From contig SOER01000026.1 of NCBI GenBank assembly GCA_021646405.1, positions 1-45,050 on the forward strand: a DNA stretch of 45,050 bases. Reading direction: 5' to 3'. This DNA comes from Candidatus Loosdrechtia aerotolerans (GTDB taxonomy: Bacteria; Planctomycetota; Brocadiia; Brocadiales; Brocadiaceae). Below are positions 17,235 through 25,464 of this stretch, piece after piece (within the stretch, counting starts at the first letter, position 1; each line of letters begins with the position of its first letter). Position numbers and translations under genes: made by a program. A model generated the notes under the pieces. It ran no database searches. It was not told the DNA's origin and saw nothing but the letters and a program-made list of their open reading frames with translations.

Positions 17235-17627
17235 GTGAGTGAAGAGTGTATGTCTCCTGTAAAGACACGTAAAACTCGTGATGAATACAATAATATTCTC
17301 GATATTATAACAGATCCGATAGTGATATTTGATGATAAATTTAAAGTAAAAAAGATAAATAAGGCAGCAAAGCAGTTTTTTACAGGATATCCTATCGGTA
17401 AAAAATGCTTTTTCATGAGACATAAATTCACCATGGCATGCAAGGATTGTCCAATATGGCAAACAGTAAAGACTGGTACAACGATGACCGGTGAGATCTT
17501 GTGTTCCACAACCGGTAATCCTATCCTGCTAAAAACGTATCCAATATATTCGAGAGTAAAAAAGGTAAAAGGTGTTATCCTCATTGGGAGGGAGAGTAGC
17601 GATGTGCCTGTAAAATGGAAGAGGTGA
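17235..17627 (+). CDS. Single PAS-domain protein with cysteine cluster
   Basis: This 130-residue protein is almost entirely one PAS domain: DEYNNILDIITDPIVIFDD at the start, then NKAAKQFFTGYPIGKKC and MACKDCPIWQTVKTG in the middle. The Cys residues (KKC, MACKDCPIW) are those seen in a subset of PAS domains of redox-sensing kinases, where they may bind metal or respond to redox state. No kinase or output domain follows. The start is uncertain: GTG at 17235, or ATG at 17250 with GAAGAG ahead of it. Six bases separate it from the lipoprotein gene, so the two form an operon. Confidence 0.7.
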   Translation: MSEECMSPVKTRKTRDEYNNILDIITDPIVIFDDKFKVKKINKAAKQFFTGYPIGKKCFFMRHKFTMACKDCPIWQTVKTGTTMTGEILCSTTGNPILLKTYPIYSRVKKVKGVILIGRESSDVPVKWKR

Positions 17628-17633
17628 TGTATT

Positions 17634-18332
17634 ATGAATCATGCCAGGTTTATTTTATACCCATACAAAAATTGGTTTATTTTATTTTGCCTTCTTATCC
17701 TGGTAGGATGTATGAGTGGAAAAGCGCCTCAGGTAACACTTTCGCCAGGGCTTGACAAAAAGATTTATGAGCTGTCTCCTTTACCTGTTACCGTGGGTCT
17801 TTATATCGCACCTGAACTACGGAGTTTTGTTCAAGAGGCATCGGTAAAGCGATATCAGCCTGGTGCTCCACATTTTGTCTACCCAAATTTTGTTTTTCCG
17901 GTTGGAGAAGCCCTCTCGCCAAGGATTAAAAAAATGTCAGAAATTATATTTCAGGAGGTTATCGTGCTGGATAATCTTCAGGATAATGAATACGTGAGGG
18001 GTGGGGGTATCGATGGAATTTTATCTATTGATTTAAAGAATTCAGATATTGAACTTTATATTGATAAAGCTACATGGAGGGCCGTTGGAACACATAACCT
18101 TTCCATTATAGCATCATTTTTAGACCCCCGTTTAAACAGGATATGGAAATCTGAGATTTCTGTTGAAGAAAAAGGACTTGATGTTGCAACGACCAAGGTT
18201 GAATTTGAATGGTGGGTTACCACAGGTCCCGACTTTTCCCCTGCTGTAGAATATGCTATTGAAAAACTTGTCTATGAACTCGCCCGTGAGATCACTACAT
18301 CCGAAGAGATTGTTGGATATAGTGAAAAATAA
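17634..18332 (+). CDS. Lipoprotein of unknown function
   Basis: This 232-residue protein has an N-terminal hydrophobic segment ending in LVGC, a good lipobox, so it is probably lipid-anchored with Cys26 as the first mature residue. The mature part has PVTVGLYIAPELRSF, a VGEALSPRIKKMSEIIF-type helix and ILSIDLKNSDIELY. This layout resembles lipoproteins with a pre-YajG/Lpp-like beta-sheet core, but I cannot name the family. AAGAGGTGA inside the end of the PAS gene serves as its ribosome binding site, so the two genes are co-expressed. Confidence 0.7.
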   Translation: MNHARFILYPYKNWFILFCLLILVGCMSGKAPQVTLSPGLDKKIYELSPLPVTVGLYIAPELRSFVQEASVKRYQPGAPHFVYPNFVFPVGEALSPRIKKMSEIIFQEVIVLDNLQDNEYVRGGGIDGILSIDLKNSDIELYIDKATWRAVGTHNLSIIASFLDPRLNRIWKSEISVEEKGLDVATTKVEFEWWVTTGPDFSPAVEYAIEKLVYELAREITTSEEIVGYSEK

Positions 18333-18493
18333 AGCATAAGAACAGAGTTCCGGAAGAGCAGCATATGAATAGAATAAAAGTTTACCTCCATTATTCTTTT
18401 TATTCTTAGTGTCTCCGTGTCTTTCTGTGAGAAAGATACCTTTAACATACCGTTCCTGGCGGAGCTCTGTGTATTGATTGACACAGAGGGAAA

Positions 18494-19423
18494 TTACTTC
18501 AGCATTGCAGAATGTACCGCAATCTGTGCATCATTCCGAAGTCTGTCAAGGAGTTTAAGAATCTCTGCATCGAGTACTGCCGAGCGTACTTTGTCCTCGA
18601 CATCCTCAAAATTAATTTTTAAACCCTCTTTTCTCTCAGTAACTTTTATCAGGTGATATCCATACTCTGTCAGGACGGGTCCTCCTACCATGCCTACAGG
18701 TAAAGAGAATGCAGTGTCTAAGAATGCTTCTGCCAGTATACTTTTCCTCTGAATGAATCCCAAATCTCCACCTGAAAGAGCTGAAGGGCAGTGAGAGTAC
18801 TTTTTTGCGGCCTCTTCAAAATTGTTTCCCTGCTCAAGTTCTTGTTTAATATTTTTGATCTGTTCTAATGCCCCGGAGTACTCTTCCTGTGTCTTCAGGT
18901 TTTTTATATCGATGAGAATATGACTAACCCTAACGGATTCACCATTAAAAAGGCTTTTATTCTTTTCGAAATAATTCTCCAGTGCCCTGTTGTCAAGTCT
19001 GTTATTAAAGTACTTTTCAAGGGCAATAGAGTGTCTTATGCTCGTTTTAAATTCATTCATATTGGAGCCCACGGAATCAAGGACCTCTTCCAGTGATAAT
19101 GTATCTCTCGTATTGTTTTTTATATGACGAACCTCTTCTTCAACTTCTGACTGAGTCACAATAATTCCTTGTTTGTCTATAAATTCATCGAGCAGTATAT
19201 CAGTAATTAACTGATCGATAATCTCCAGTCTCGCAGCTTTTAATTCTTTCGGGGTCACATCCTGAAAGTTCTGCAGTCGCCTTGCTACATCCTCTTGTTT
19301 TATTATTTTTCCGTTAACGGTTACTGCAATATCATCTAAATGTTGTTCTTTTTCCGCGGAAAATGTAATTTGTTGAGATACAGTAAAGATTAGACAGACC
19401 AAGAATATAATCAATTTATTCAT
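18494..19423 (-). CDS. Secreted parvulin-type peptidyl-prolyl isomerase (PpiC/SurA-like)
   Basis: This 309-residue protein has a signal peptide (MNKLIIFLVCLIFTVSQQ, cleavage near FSA). A SurA-like N-terminal helical chaperone part follows (residues ~30-150; VNGKIIKQEDVARRLQNF, the usual start of these domains). The parvulin domain runs from about residue 165 to 275 (RVSHILIDIKN, then KYSHCPSALSGGDLGFIQR and TEYGYHLIKVTER). It probably helps fold outer-membrane or secreted proteins in the periplasm. A TTGACA-N17-TATAGT promoter lies about 60 bases ahead. A second gene of the same type is at 37.9-38.8 kb. Confidence 0.85.
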   Translation of the reverse strand: MNKLIIFLVCLIFTVSQQITFSAEKEQHLDDIAVTVNGKIIKQEDVARRLQNFQDVTPKELKAARLEIIDQLITDILLDEFIDKQGIIVTQSEVEEEVRHIKNNTRDTLSLEEVLDSVGSNMNEFKTSIRHSIALEKYFNNRLDNRALENYFEKNKSLFNGESVRVSHILIDIKNLKTQEEYSGALEQIKNIKQELEQGNNFEEAAKKYSHCPSALSGGDLGFIQRKSILAEAFLDTAFSLPVGMVGGPVLTEYGYHLIKVTERKEGLKINFEDVEDKVRSAVLDAEILKLLDRLRNDAQIAVHSAMLK

Positions 19424-19777
19424 TTTCTCATCTACTATAATAGAAAATTTATATAAAATTCCTTATGTATATACTTAAAATAACTATACAAGACTAACCG
19501 ATACTTGTCAAATTGAATAGGTATCCTGAAATAATTTTTTCTTAAGGCATTATCGGTGAAGATTATGATAGTGCAGTATCAGGAGCAGGGGACTGATAGA
19601 GCGAATGAGAGCAGAGGGTATAAATATTTCTAATTGCAGATTAATTATTTTAAATTTATAATTGACAAAAACATTTATGTGAAAGACATTATTTGATCAT
19701 TGTGCCGTTTACCATCCATCCGTGTTTTAAATTGTTGTAAAGTGAAAATTATTTTAAGAAAAAGGGGGGGCACTTAA
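19424..19777. other. Divergent promoter region
   Basis: No gene is seen. It separates the minus-strand parvulin gene from the plus-strand kinase gene. The parvulin promoter is at 19483-19511. On the plus strand only a weak candidate is seen: TTGACA at 19662-19667 with CATTAT 19 bases on. Confidence 0.6.
19483..19511 (-). promoter_or_regulatory. Sigma70-type promoter for the parvulin gene
   Basis: On the minus strand, TTGACA (19511-19506), a 17-base spacer and TATAGT (19488-19483), about 60 bases before the ATG at 19423. Confidence 0.75.
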
Positions 19778-21307
19778 ATGGGTAAACAGCTACGTGTGCT
19801 CATTGTTGATGATTCTTTGGAAGATATTGAACAGATCCTCTGCGAATTAAGACACGGAGGGTACGATCCAATATATGAACGGGTCGAAACAGCCTCGGCG
19901 ATGAAGATAGAACTTGAAAAAAATCTATGGGATATTATTATTTCCGGGCATTCCATGCCATTTTTCAGCGGGATTGGTGCATTAACTCAGTTAAACCACA
20001 CCGGGTTGGATATACCATTTATTGTCGTATCAGAAGCTATTAGCGGGGATGTCGTTGTAGAATACATGAAATCCGGCGCATATGATTATGTTAGAAAGGA
20101 TAATCTGGCACAGCTTGTTCATGCAGTTGAACGGGCATTGCAAGAGACGGAAGAACGGTCGCAAAGAAAACAGGAAGAAGAGTTATTACGCATGACAGTG
20201 AACAAATATAGAATGCTTCTTGAGAACCTTCCGCAGAGGATATTTTATAAAAATAAAAACTCGATATATATATCCTGCAGCGAAAATCTGGCCAATGATC
20301 TTCACATCAAACCCGAAGAGATTTTTGGTAAGACCGATTTTGATTTTTATCCGGAAGAGCTTGCTGACAAATACAGAAAAGACGACAGGAGGATCATGGA
20401 ATCGGGAGAGACGGAGGATATCGAGGAGAGATATATAAGGGATGGACAAGAATTTCTTATCCATACCGTTAAAACTCCTATAAAAGATGAGAAGGGTGAA
20501 ACTATTGGTATTTTAGGGATTTTTTGGGATATTACTGAAAAAGTAACCCTGCAAAGGGACGCCGAACGGTCAAGGTATCTGGCATCACTGGGTGAGCTGG
20601 CTGCGGGTGTGGCTCACGAGATTAATAACCCTATAAATGGTATTATTAATTGCGCTCAACTATTAGCAAATAAAACGAAAGAAGAAAGTATAGAAAAAGA
20701 CCTTGCTAGCCGGATCATCAGGGAAGGTGACCGTATCGCCAATATAGTGAGCAGTCTTCTTTCTTTTGCTCAGCCTAATGATAGAAAAGAAATAAAGAGT
20801 AAGGTTCATGTGAATGAATTGATATCCGATACCCTTATCTTAACAAAAGCTCAATTAAATAAAGAAGGTATTAAAATAAGGTTAAATATTCTCGAGGAAT
20901 TACCTGAAGTGTATGTGCATCCACAGCAGATCCGGCAGGTTTTCTTAAATGCCATTAGTAATGCGCGGTATGCCCTCAACCAAAAATATCCCGAGACGCA
21001 CGATGATAAAATCCTTGAAATTATAAGTGAAAAGACCGTGATAAATGATATCCCATATGTAAAAGTTACCTTCCATGATCACGGCATGGGTATACCCGTA
21101 GATGTAAGAGATAAAGTACTGGACCCATTTTTTACCACAAAATCAAGACATAAAGGAACCGGTCTGGGATTAAGCATAAGCCATGGTATTATTAGTTCTC
21201 ATGGTGGGAAAATCTGTATTGATACTGCAGAGGGAAGGTTTACGAAGTTTTCAATCCTCCTGCCTGTAGAATCAATTGAAAAAACACTAAAAAAAGAAAC
21301 CAAATAA
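19778..21307 (+). CDS. Receiver-PAS-histidine kinase with degenerate receiver
   Basis: This 509-residue soluble kinase has a receiver-like domain at ~5-120, a PAS domain at ~145-260 (MLLENLPQRIFYKNKNSIYI, then EEIFGKTDFDFYPEELADKY), a HisKA domain at ~268-335 and an HATPase domain at ~380-500. The H-box VAHEINNPING gives phospho-His H280; the N-box is NAISNARYALNQ, followed by DHGMGIP and GTGLGLSISHG. The receiver keeps the acidic pocket (VDDS, D11/D12), but the usual phospho-acceptor Asp is G57 (SGHSMP where SDYSMP is expected), so it cannot be phosphorylated in the normal way. No partner response regulator is adjacent. A run of G's before the ATG supplies a ribosome binding site. Confidence 0.9.
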   Translation: MGKQLRVLIVDDSLEDIEQILCELRHGGYDPIYERVETASAMKIELEKNLWDIIISGHSMPFFSGIGALTQLNHTGLDIPFIVVSEAISGDVVVEYMKSGAYDYVRKDNLAQLVHAVERALQETEERSQRKQEEELLRMTVNKYRMLLENLPQRIFYKNKNSIYISCSENLANDLHIKPEEIFGKTDFDFYPEELADKYRKDDRRIMESGETEDIEERYIRDGQEFLIHTVKTPIKDEKGETIGILGIFWDITEKVTLQRDAERSRYLASLGELAAGVAHEINNPINGIINCAQLLANKTKEESIEKDLASRIIREGDRIANIVSSLLSFAQPNDRKEIKSKVHVNELISDTLILTKAQLNKEGIKIRLNILEELPEVYVHPQQIRQVFLNAISNARYALNQKYPETHDDKILEIISEKTVINDIPYVKVTFHDHGMGIPVDVRDKVLDPFFTTKSRHKGTGLGLSISHGIISSHGGKICIDTAEGRFTKFSILLPVESIEKTLKKETK

Positions 21308-21530
21308 TTGGATACCTAGTGCTGGGAGCAGTCATTAGTAGCAGGTGAGCAAACGTTCCGTGAACATTGGACGAGGAGTACCAGCTGGCCCCCTCTGGGG
21401 GATTCAGGGGTATAAGCGTTCAATTATTTTTGGTACCTTATTTCAAGAACCAGGAATATGAAGACAGAAGAGGTGAAGGGGTAGAAGAGCCATTCGGCCC
21501 TCCCCAAAAGGAGTACAAATACCGTTGTTT

Positions 21531-21957
21531 CGTATAAGATGCTCTCTTAACACCGTGAAAAGACAAGATTCTTCACTCCGCTTCGCTTCGTTCAGAATGA
21601 CAAATTCCCGGGCCTGATGATATTTTTCTTTGGGCTGGTATCATGGGAGATTCTTCGCGGAGTTTACCCTGAACACACTCGCTTCGCTCAGTATAAACTC
21701 CGTGAATGTGTTCAGAATGACAAATTCCCTGCTGACATTTCATCCAGAGTGGAATGAAGGGTTTCAGGATGGCACCCTGTATTCTGTCACCCTGAGTGGA
21801 GCGAAGGGTCTCATCCTTGATGAAAGAGATTCATTTTTGCACGAGATAGTAATACTATGTATTATCATAGGGTATATGCCAGAAGCCGGATGTCCGGGGT
21901 GTACAACTCTACCACGGAGTGTGCTGTGTAAAAGTCCGCCGAAGGCGGTAAGTTCAT
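21531..21957. repeat. Repeat module B, extended copy
   Basis: This matches 8343-8643 but is longer: an extra segment (about 21598-21735) carries a second CAGAATGACAAATTCCC and an internal inverted repeat (GGAGTTTA with TAAACTCC, GAACACA with TGTGTTC). Confidence 0.8.
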
Positions 21958-22300
21958 TGTATAGGAATTTTCATTTTATGTAAGCGGGTTTGCGGGGATG
22001 TGTTGTTATCAGATTAATGATGTTACTATGATGCAACAGTGATTCTTTATGTTCAATTGTTTTTAATCCCGAAGGGATGCCATGATTATAGCAAAAGACC
22101 TCAGAAGAATTTTAAACCCCGAAGGGGTGACATACTTGTAAATAAAAAATGAAAATAACAGCTAACCCGGAACGGTGGTGCCAAAACCTTGTAGTGAGCT
22201 TGTCGAACTAACAGCTTCATAATGTCACCCCTTCGGGGTTATTAGTCTGTGGTTTATTCTTTTGCTATAATCATTTCACCCCTTCGGGGTTAAGTACATC
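21956..22300. repeat. Repeat module A (MITE-like), uninterrupted copy
   Basis: The arms are at about 22065-22133 and 22223-22292, imperfect inverted repeats with a central spacer of about 90 bases. The TA at 22163-22164 corresponds to the IS630 target in the copy at 7.3 kb. Each arm carries CCCCGAAGGGG-type small palindromes. Confidence 0.85.
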
Positions 22301-22306
22301 TGCGTC

Positions 22307-24001
22307 CTAATTATTCTTTTTTTGTGCAGTTTGTAAGATATGGTAAATAGCAAATTCCGACTCTGCTTCAACATCCATCCCTTTATCTTTGTATAGCAAG
22401 CCTAAGTTTTTGTGGGTTTCTCTATCATTTGCATCGATGTCCAGAACCTTTTTATATGCTTCAACAGCTTCATCTGTCTTCCCTGTCTTTTGGTAAACTA
22501 ATCCAAGATTATAATAGGCATCTGCAAAAGTAGGATTAATTTTTACGGCTTTCTCCCACTGGATGAGGGCTGCCGCATACATACTTTTCCTGACGTAGGC
22601 ATTACCCAGTTGGTAATAAAATTCTGCACGGTCCGGATAGGTATCTGTAAGCTTTTTCCATGTTTGTATGGTCTTATCTATAAACCCTTTCCTATCATAA
22701 GCATCTGCGAGGCTGGTCAGGGCATCAAAATCTCCCGGTTTAATCTCAGTGACTTTATTCCACATGGAGATAGCGGAATCCAGATTTCCCTGATTATAGT
22801 ATGCTACTCCTAAGTTAAAATATGCATCGGCATTACGGGGGTCTAATTCGATAACCTTCTTCCATGCTGCCGTAGAGACATCGTGCCTTCCTTGAATGGC
22901 ATTAATTTTTGCATAATTGTAGTATGCCTCTGCAGAAGCAGGGTCTGCTGTAATTGCTTTTTTATATTCAGACAATGCTTTATCAAGCATGTTGTTTTCC
23001 GCATAAATCTTTCCCAGGAGGAAATGTGCCTCAGCAATCTCCGGATTTAATTTGACTGCCTGTTTTAAAGAGGCCACAGCATCTGTGAAGTTACCCTCTG
23101 CATAGCAAGCGAATCCAAGATTATAATGTGCTTCCGCAAAATCTGGTTCCAGTTCGAGCGCTTTTTTAAAGGAATCTGCTGCATCTTTCAGGTTATTTTT
23201 TTTTGTGAGGGCAATTCCTAAGTTATTATAAGCATCTGTGTAATTATTATTTAATCTGACTGCAGTTCTGTGTTGATCGATGGATTCCTCAAAAGATCCC
23301 AGTTTGTAATATAATAAGCCAAGGTAATTATGTGCTTCTGCATCGTGAGGGTCCTGTTCAATGGCCTTTTTGAACTCACGTATAGATTTATCCATGGATT
23401 TTTCTGTATAATAGATCAATCCCAGGGTGAAGTGGGCATCAGCGTTGTTTGGGTCAAGTGTAATCGATTTTTCAATATGGTGAATCCCTTCATCAATCAT
23501 ATTTTCTTTATAATAAAGTACCCCAATATCATAATGTGCATCAGCCATTGACGGATTTAATCCAAGACAATTTTTTAATGCGGAAAGGGATTCTGAGAGC
23601 ATATTCTTGTCGTTGTATGCCAAACCGAGGTCATGGTATGCCTCTGCTCTCTTAACACTGTCAGTTGGTTTGTAGTAAGAAATAGCGGCCAGTAATGATG
23701 AAATTGCTTCATCTAAGGTACCATTCTCATACAACACCTTTCCCAGATAATGGTGTGATTCTGCATCATGTGGCAATTCCCCTGTTGCAAGCCTCAACGC
23801 CTCCAGGGCCTCATCAGTCATTCCCTTTTCAAAGTAAGAAATGCCGCGTAATTTATGTTGTTCCGGTGTGTTTTTGCTGAGCGCCGTACCGGAATGTTCC
23901 TTTTCTTCTGTATATAACGTTTTTGTATAATGAGGGGTTCTGCAGGCAACCGGAATCGTAACGAATAAGGGGAGTATCCAGATTAGGTTCTTTGTATTCA
24001 T
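22307..24001 (-). CDS. Exported TPR-repeat protein
   Basis: This 564-residue protein has an N-terminal hydrophobic segment (LIWILPLFVTIPVACRT), probably a signal peptide; the Cys could be a lipid anchor, but the preceding residues (PVA) fit the lipobox poorly. From residue ~50 to the end it is an unbroken series of about 14 tetratricopeptide repeats of 34 residues (repeated A-x-YNLG-x-x-Y and A-I-x-x-x-KKA-x-x-x-P patterns), forming a superhelical scaffold for protein partners. The last residues are QKKNN. It probably works in the periplasm as an assembly factor. A candidate promoter is on the minus strand at 24149-24177. Confidence 0.85.
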   Translation of the reverse strand: MNTKNLIWILPLFVTIPVACRTPHYTKTLYTEEKEHSGTALSKNTPEQHKLRGISYFEKGMTDEALEALRLATGELPHDAESHHYLGKVLYENGTLDEAISSLLAAISYYKPTDSVKRAEAYHDLGLAYNDKNMLSESLSALKNCLGLNPSMADAHYDIGVLYYKENMIDEGIHHIEKSITLDPNNADAHFTLGLIYYTEKSMDKSIREFKKAIEQDPHDAEAHNYLGLLYYKLGSFEESIDQHRTAVRLNNNYTDAYNNLGIALTKKNNLKDAADSFKKALELEPDFAEAHYNLGFACYAEGNFTDAVASLKQAVKLNPEIAEAHFLLGKIYAENNMLDKALSEYKKAITADPASAEAYYNYAKINAIQGRHDVSTAAWKKVIELDPRNADAYFNLGVAYYNQGNLDSAISMWNKVTEIKPGDFDALTSLADAYDRKGFIDKTIQTWKKLTDTYPDRAEFYYQLGNAYVRKSMYAAALIQWEKAVKINPTFADAYYNLGLVYQKTGKTDEAVEAYKKVLDIDANDRETHKNLGLLYKDKGMDVEAESEFAIYHILQTAQKKNN

Positions 24002-24148
24002 AGAGATTGTACGGGTTTGCCCTGTTTCCTATAGTGATAAGCCCGAACTGTTGTACATCAGAGTTTTGAATGATAATTTCCCGTCTGTGGTAAATTATCA
24101 TTCAGGTACCTTGTTCGAGAACTAAGATTCACGACATACAGGTAGTTA

Positions 24149-24177
24149 AATCTATCAAAGTAGCACCTTAATGTCAA
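24149..24177 (-). promoter_or_regulatory. Sigma70-type promoter for the TPR gene
   Basis: TTGACA (24177-24172), a 17-base spacer and TAGATT (24154-24149) on the minus strand, about 150 bases before the start codon at 24001. Confidence 0.6.
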
Positions 24178-24222
24178 ATAGTTAATATTATCGTAACCCG
24201 GAGTTATCCCTGATGAGGATAC

Positions 24223-25083
24223 TTACTTTAATCTAAGGGCTTTAAGAAAATCCTTTTTCTTCTCGTTTTTCGCCCTGATTATATGTTCCCTGTCTTTTGG
24301 TGCATACGATTCTAAGCACTTATTATATTTATTCCAGATATTTTTTAAATGGGTTAATGATTCTGCAGATTGAATCTTGCCAATAAGCCCGGCTGGTGGA
24401 ATTATCCTATCACTGTCAACAGGCAGAGGATCGATAGAGTCCTTTTCTACCATTTGTGAGGTGTCTTCTTTTCTTCCTTCATGTACCAGCCCTGAACTTT
24501 TTTTCCTCCAGTATTTTTTCCTTTTGCCGTCTCTGTCAGTATCCCAATATGTTTCAGCATACTGTTCTTTCCAGGTATGTATAAAAGAAGGTTTCCATAG
24601 TTCCAGGCTGATACCTATGCCTTTGCATAATCTCATGAGGGCGTTGCTTTTTGCGCCTTCACAGGCATCGCCCCATGTCATATAAGAATTATCAGGATGA
24701 TAATCCTGCTCTCCGATTGCAAATCCGGCCAACTTCCCCTGAATAATAAGATAGAATCCCCATACCAGATAATCTCCGTTTTGTTTTGGCATTCCCTGCG
24801 GTACAATTGCCCAGTTGAGATTGAACGCCTCTTTGAGTCTCGCTACGTATTCAACCCACGGCAGATAGATCAGGCCGTCCGGGCGGATCTCAATATCATG
24901 TTCGTTTACGGGTCGGAATAGGGCGTGCCTCTGTTGTTCGGTAAGCTCTATTGTTCCGCATGTAGGAATCAGTTTTTCAATCTCTTTATCAAAATCATTA
25001 AGCTGTATTTTTGGTGTGGGCGCTATTTCCGATAGAATGTTTTCATCAATTTTTTGAGTCATATTTTGTATCTTCTTACTCAT
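24223..25083 (-). CDS. Mgm101/Rad52-like single-strand annealing protein (putative)
   Basis: This 286-residue soluble protein starts best at the ATG at 25083, which has GAGAAGGA ahead of it; an upstream TTG would add seven residues. The core, residues ~70-180, contains AFNLNWAIVPQG, then LIIQGKLAGFAIGEQDYH, GDACEGAKSNALMRLCKGIG and ISLELWKPSFIHTWKEQY, followed by a basic GKRKKYWRKK. This order (GRLVS-like strand, GEQDY, EGxKSNALMRxCKxLGI, ELWxPxFI) is what I remember of fungal Mgm101, the mitochondrial DNA recombination protein with a Rad52-related fold. The C-terminal ~50 residues (LTHLKNIWNKYNK) resemble tails of phage annealing proteins. There is no phage gene next to it. A DNA annealing or repair role is inferred. 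Confidence 0.65.
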   Translation of the reverse strand: MSKKIQNMTQKIDENILSEIAPTPKIQLNDFDKEIEKLIPTCGTIELTEQQRHALFRPVNEHDIEIRPDGLIYLPWVEYVARLKEAFNLNWAIVPQGMPKQNGDYLVWGFYLIIQGKLAGFAIGEQDYHPDNSYMTWGDACEGAKSNALMRLCKGIGISLELWKPSFIHTWKEQYAETYWDTDRDGKRKKYWRKKSSGLVHEGRKEDTSQMVEKDSIDPLPVDSDRIIPPAGLIGKIQSAESLTHLKNIWNKYNKCLESYAPKDREHIIRAKNEKKKDFLKALRLK

Positions 25084-25104
25084 ATTTATTTCCTTCTCTA
25101 TCAA

Positions 25105-25464
25105 TGGAATTTATTTGTAATGAGGATTGGTGTCCATGATCCGTAGCAGGGATGACCTTCTCTCCTCAGAGACACCGCCTCTTTTATCACAGTTATTTTT
25201 TAAAACTTGCCTGTTGACATACAGTTATAACAAATATAATACCAATTTGGTTTCATAAAAAATTTTTTACTCTCTGTTATTACCATTGATTATTTTGGTG
25301 TAAATTCTCATTTATAATTTGCGGAGATTGTCCGACTGAGCTCACGACGAAGCCTGCGTAAATCTGCGTCCTATTCCTTGGATGCCAAATAAGTATTGAA
25401 TGCAACTAAACCATGTAGTAAAATTAACCGGGTTACCTGAAAAGATAAAACCAGAGGGATGATT
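25105..25464. other. Intergenic region and leuA leader
   Basis: No gene is seen. It contains the leuA promoter (25214-25242) and a leader of about 215 bases. I see no T-box motif and no leucine-rich leader peptide. AGAGGG (25453-25458) is the leuA ribosome binding site and favours the ATG at 25465 over the one at 25459. Confidence 0.6.
25214..25242 (+). promoter_or_regulatory. Sigma70-type promoter ahead of leuA
   Basis: TTGACA (25214-25219), a 17-base spacer and TAATAC (25237-25242); TATAAT at 25235-25240 is an alternative -10 with a 15-base spacer. Confidence 0.65.

Larger units (their letters stand above)
21308..22306. other. Repeat region between kinase and TPR genes
   Basis: No real gene is seen. 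It holds repeat module B (21531-21957) followed directly by repeat module A (21956-22300). At 7.1-8.6 kb the same modules occur in the opposite order. The open frame at 21630-21983 is a translation of module B. Confidence 0.7.

Noticed and set aside
21630-21983. Open frame of 117 codons as a gene
   Set aside because: It covers repeat module B including its internal inverted repeat, and has no ribosome binding site or family resemblance.
25247-25464. T-box or leucine attenuator ahead of leuA
   Set aside because: No TGGGTGG-like T-box motif, no Leu-codon-rich short peptide and no terminator hairpin with a T-run were found.
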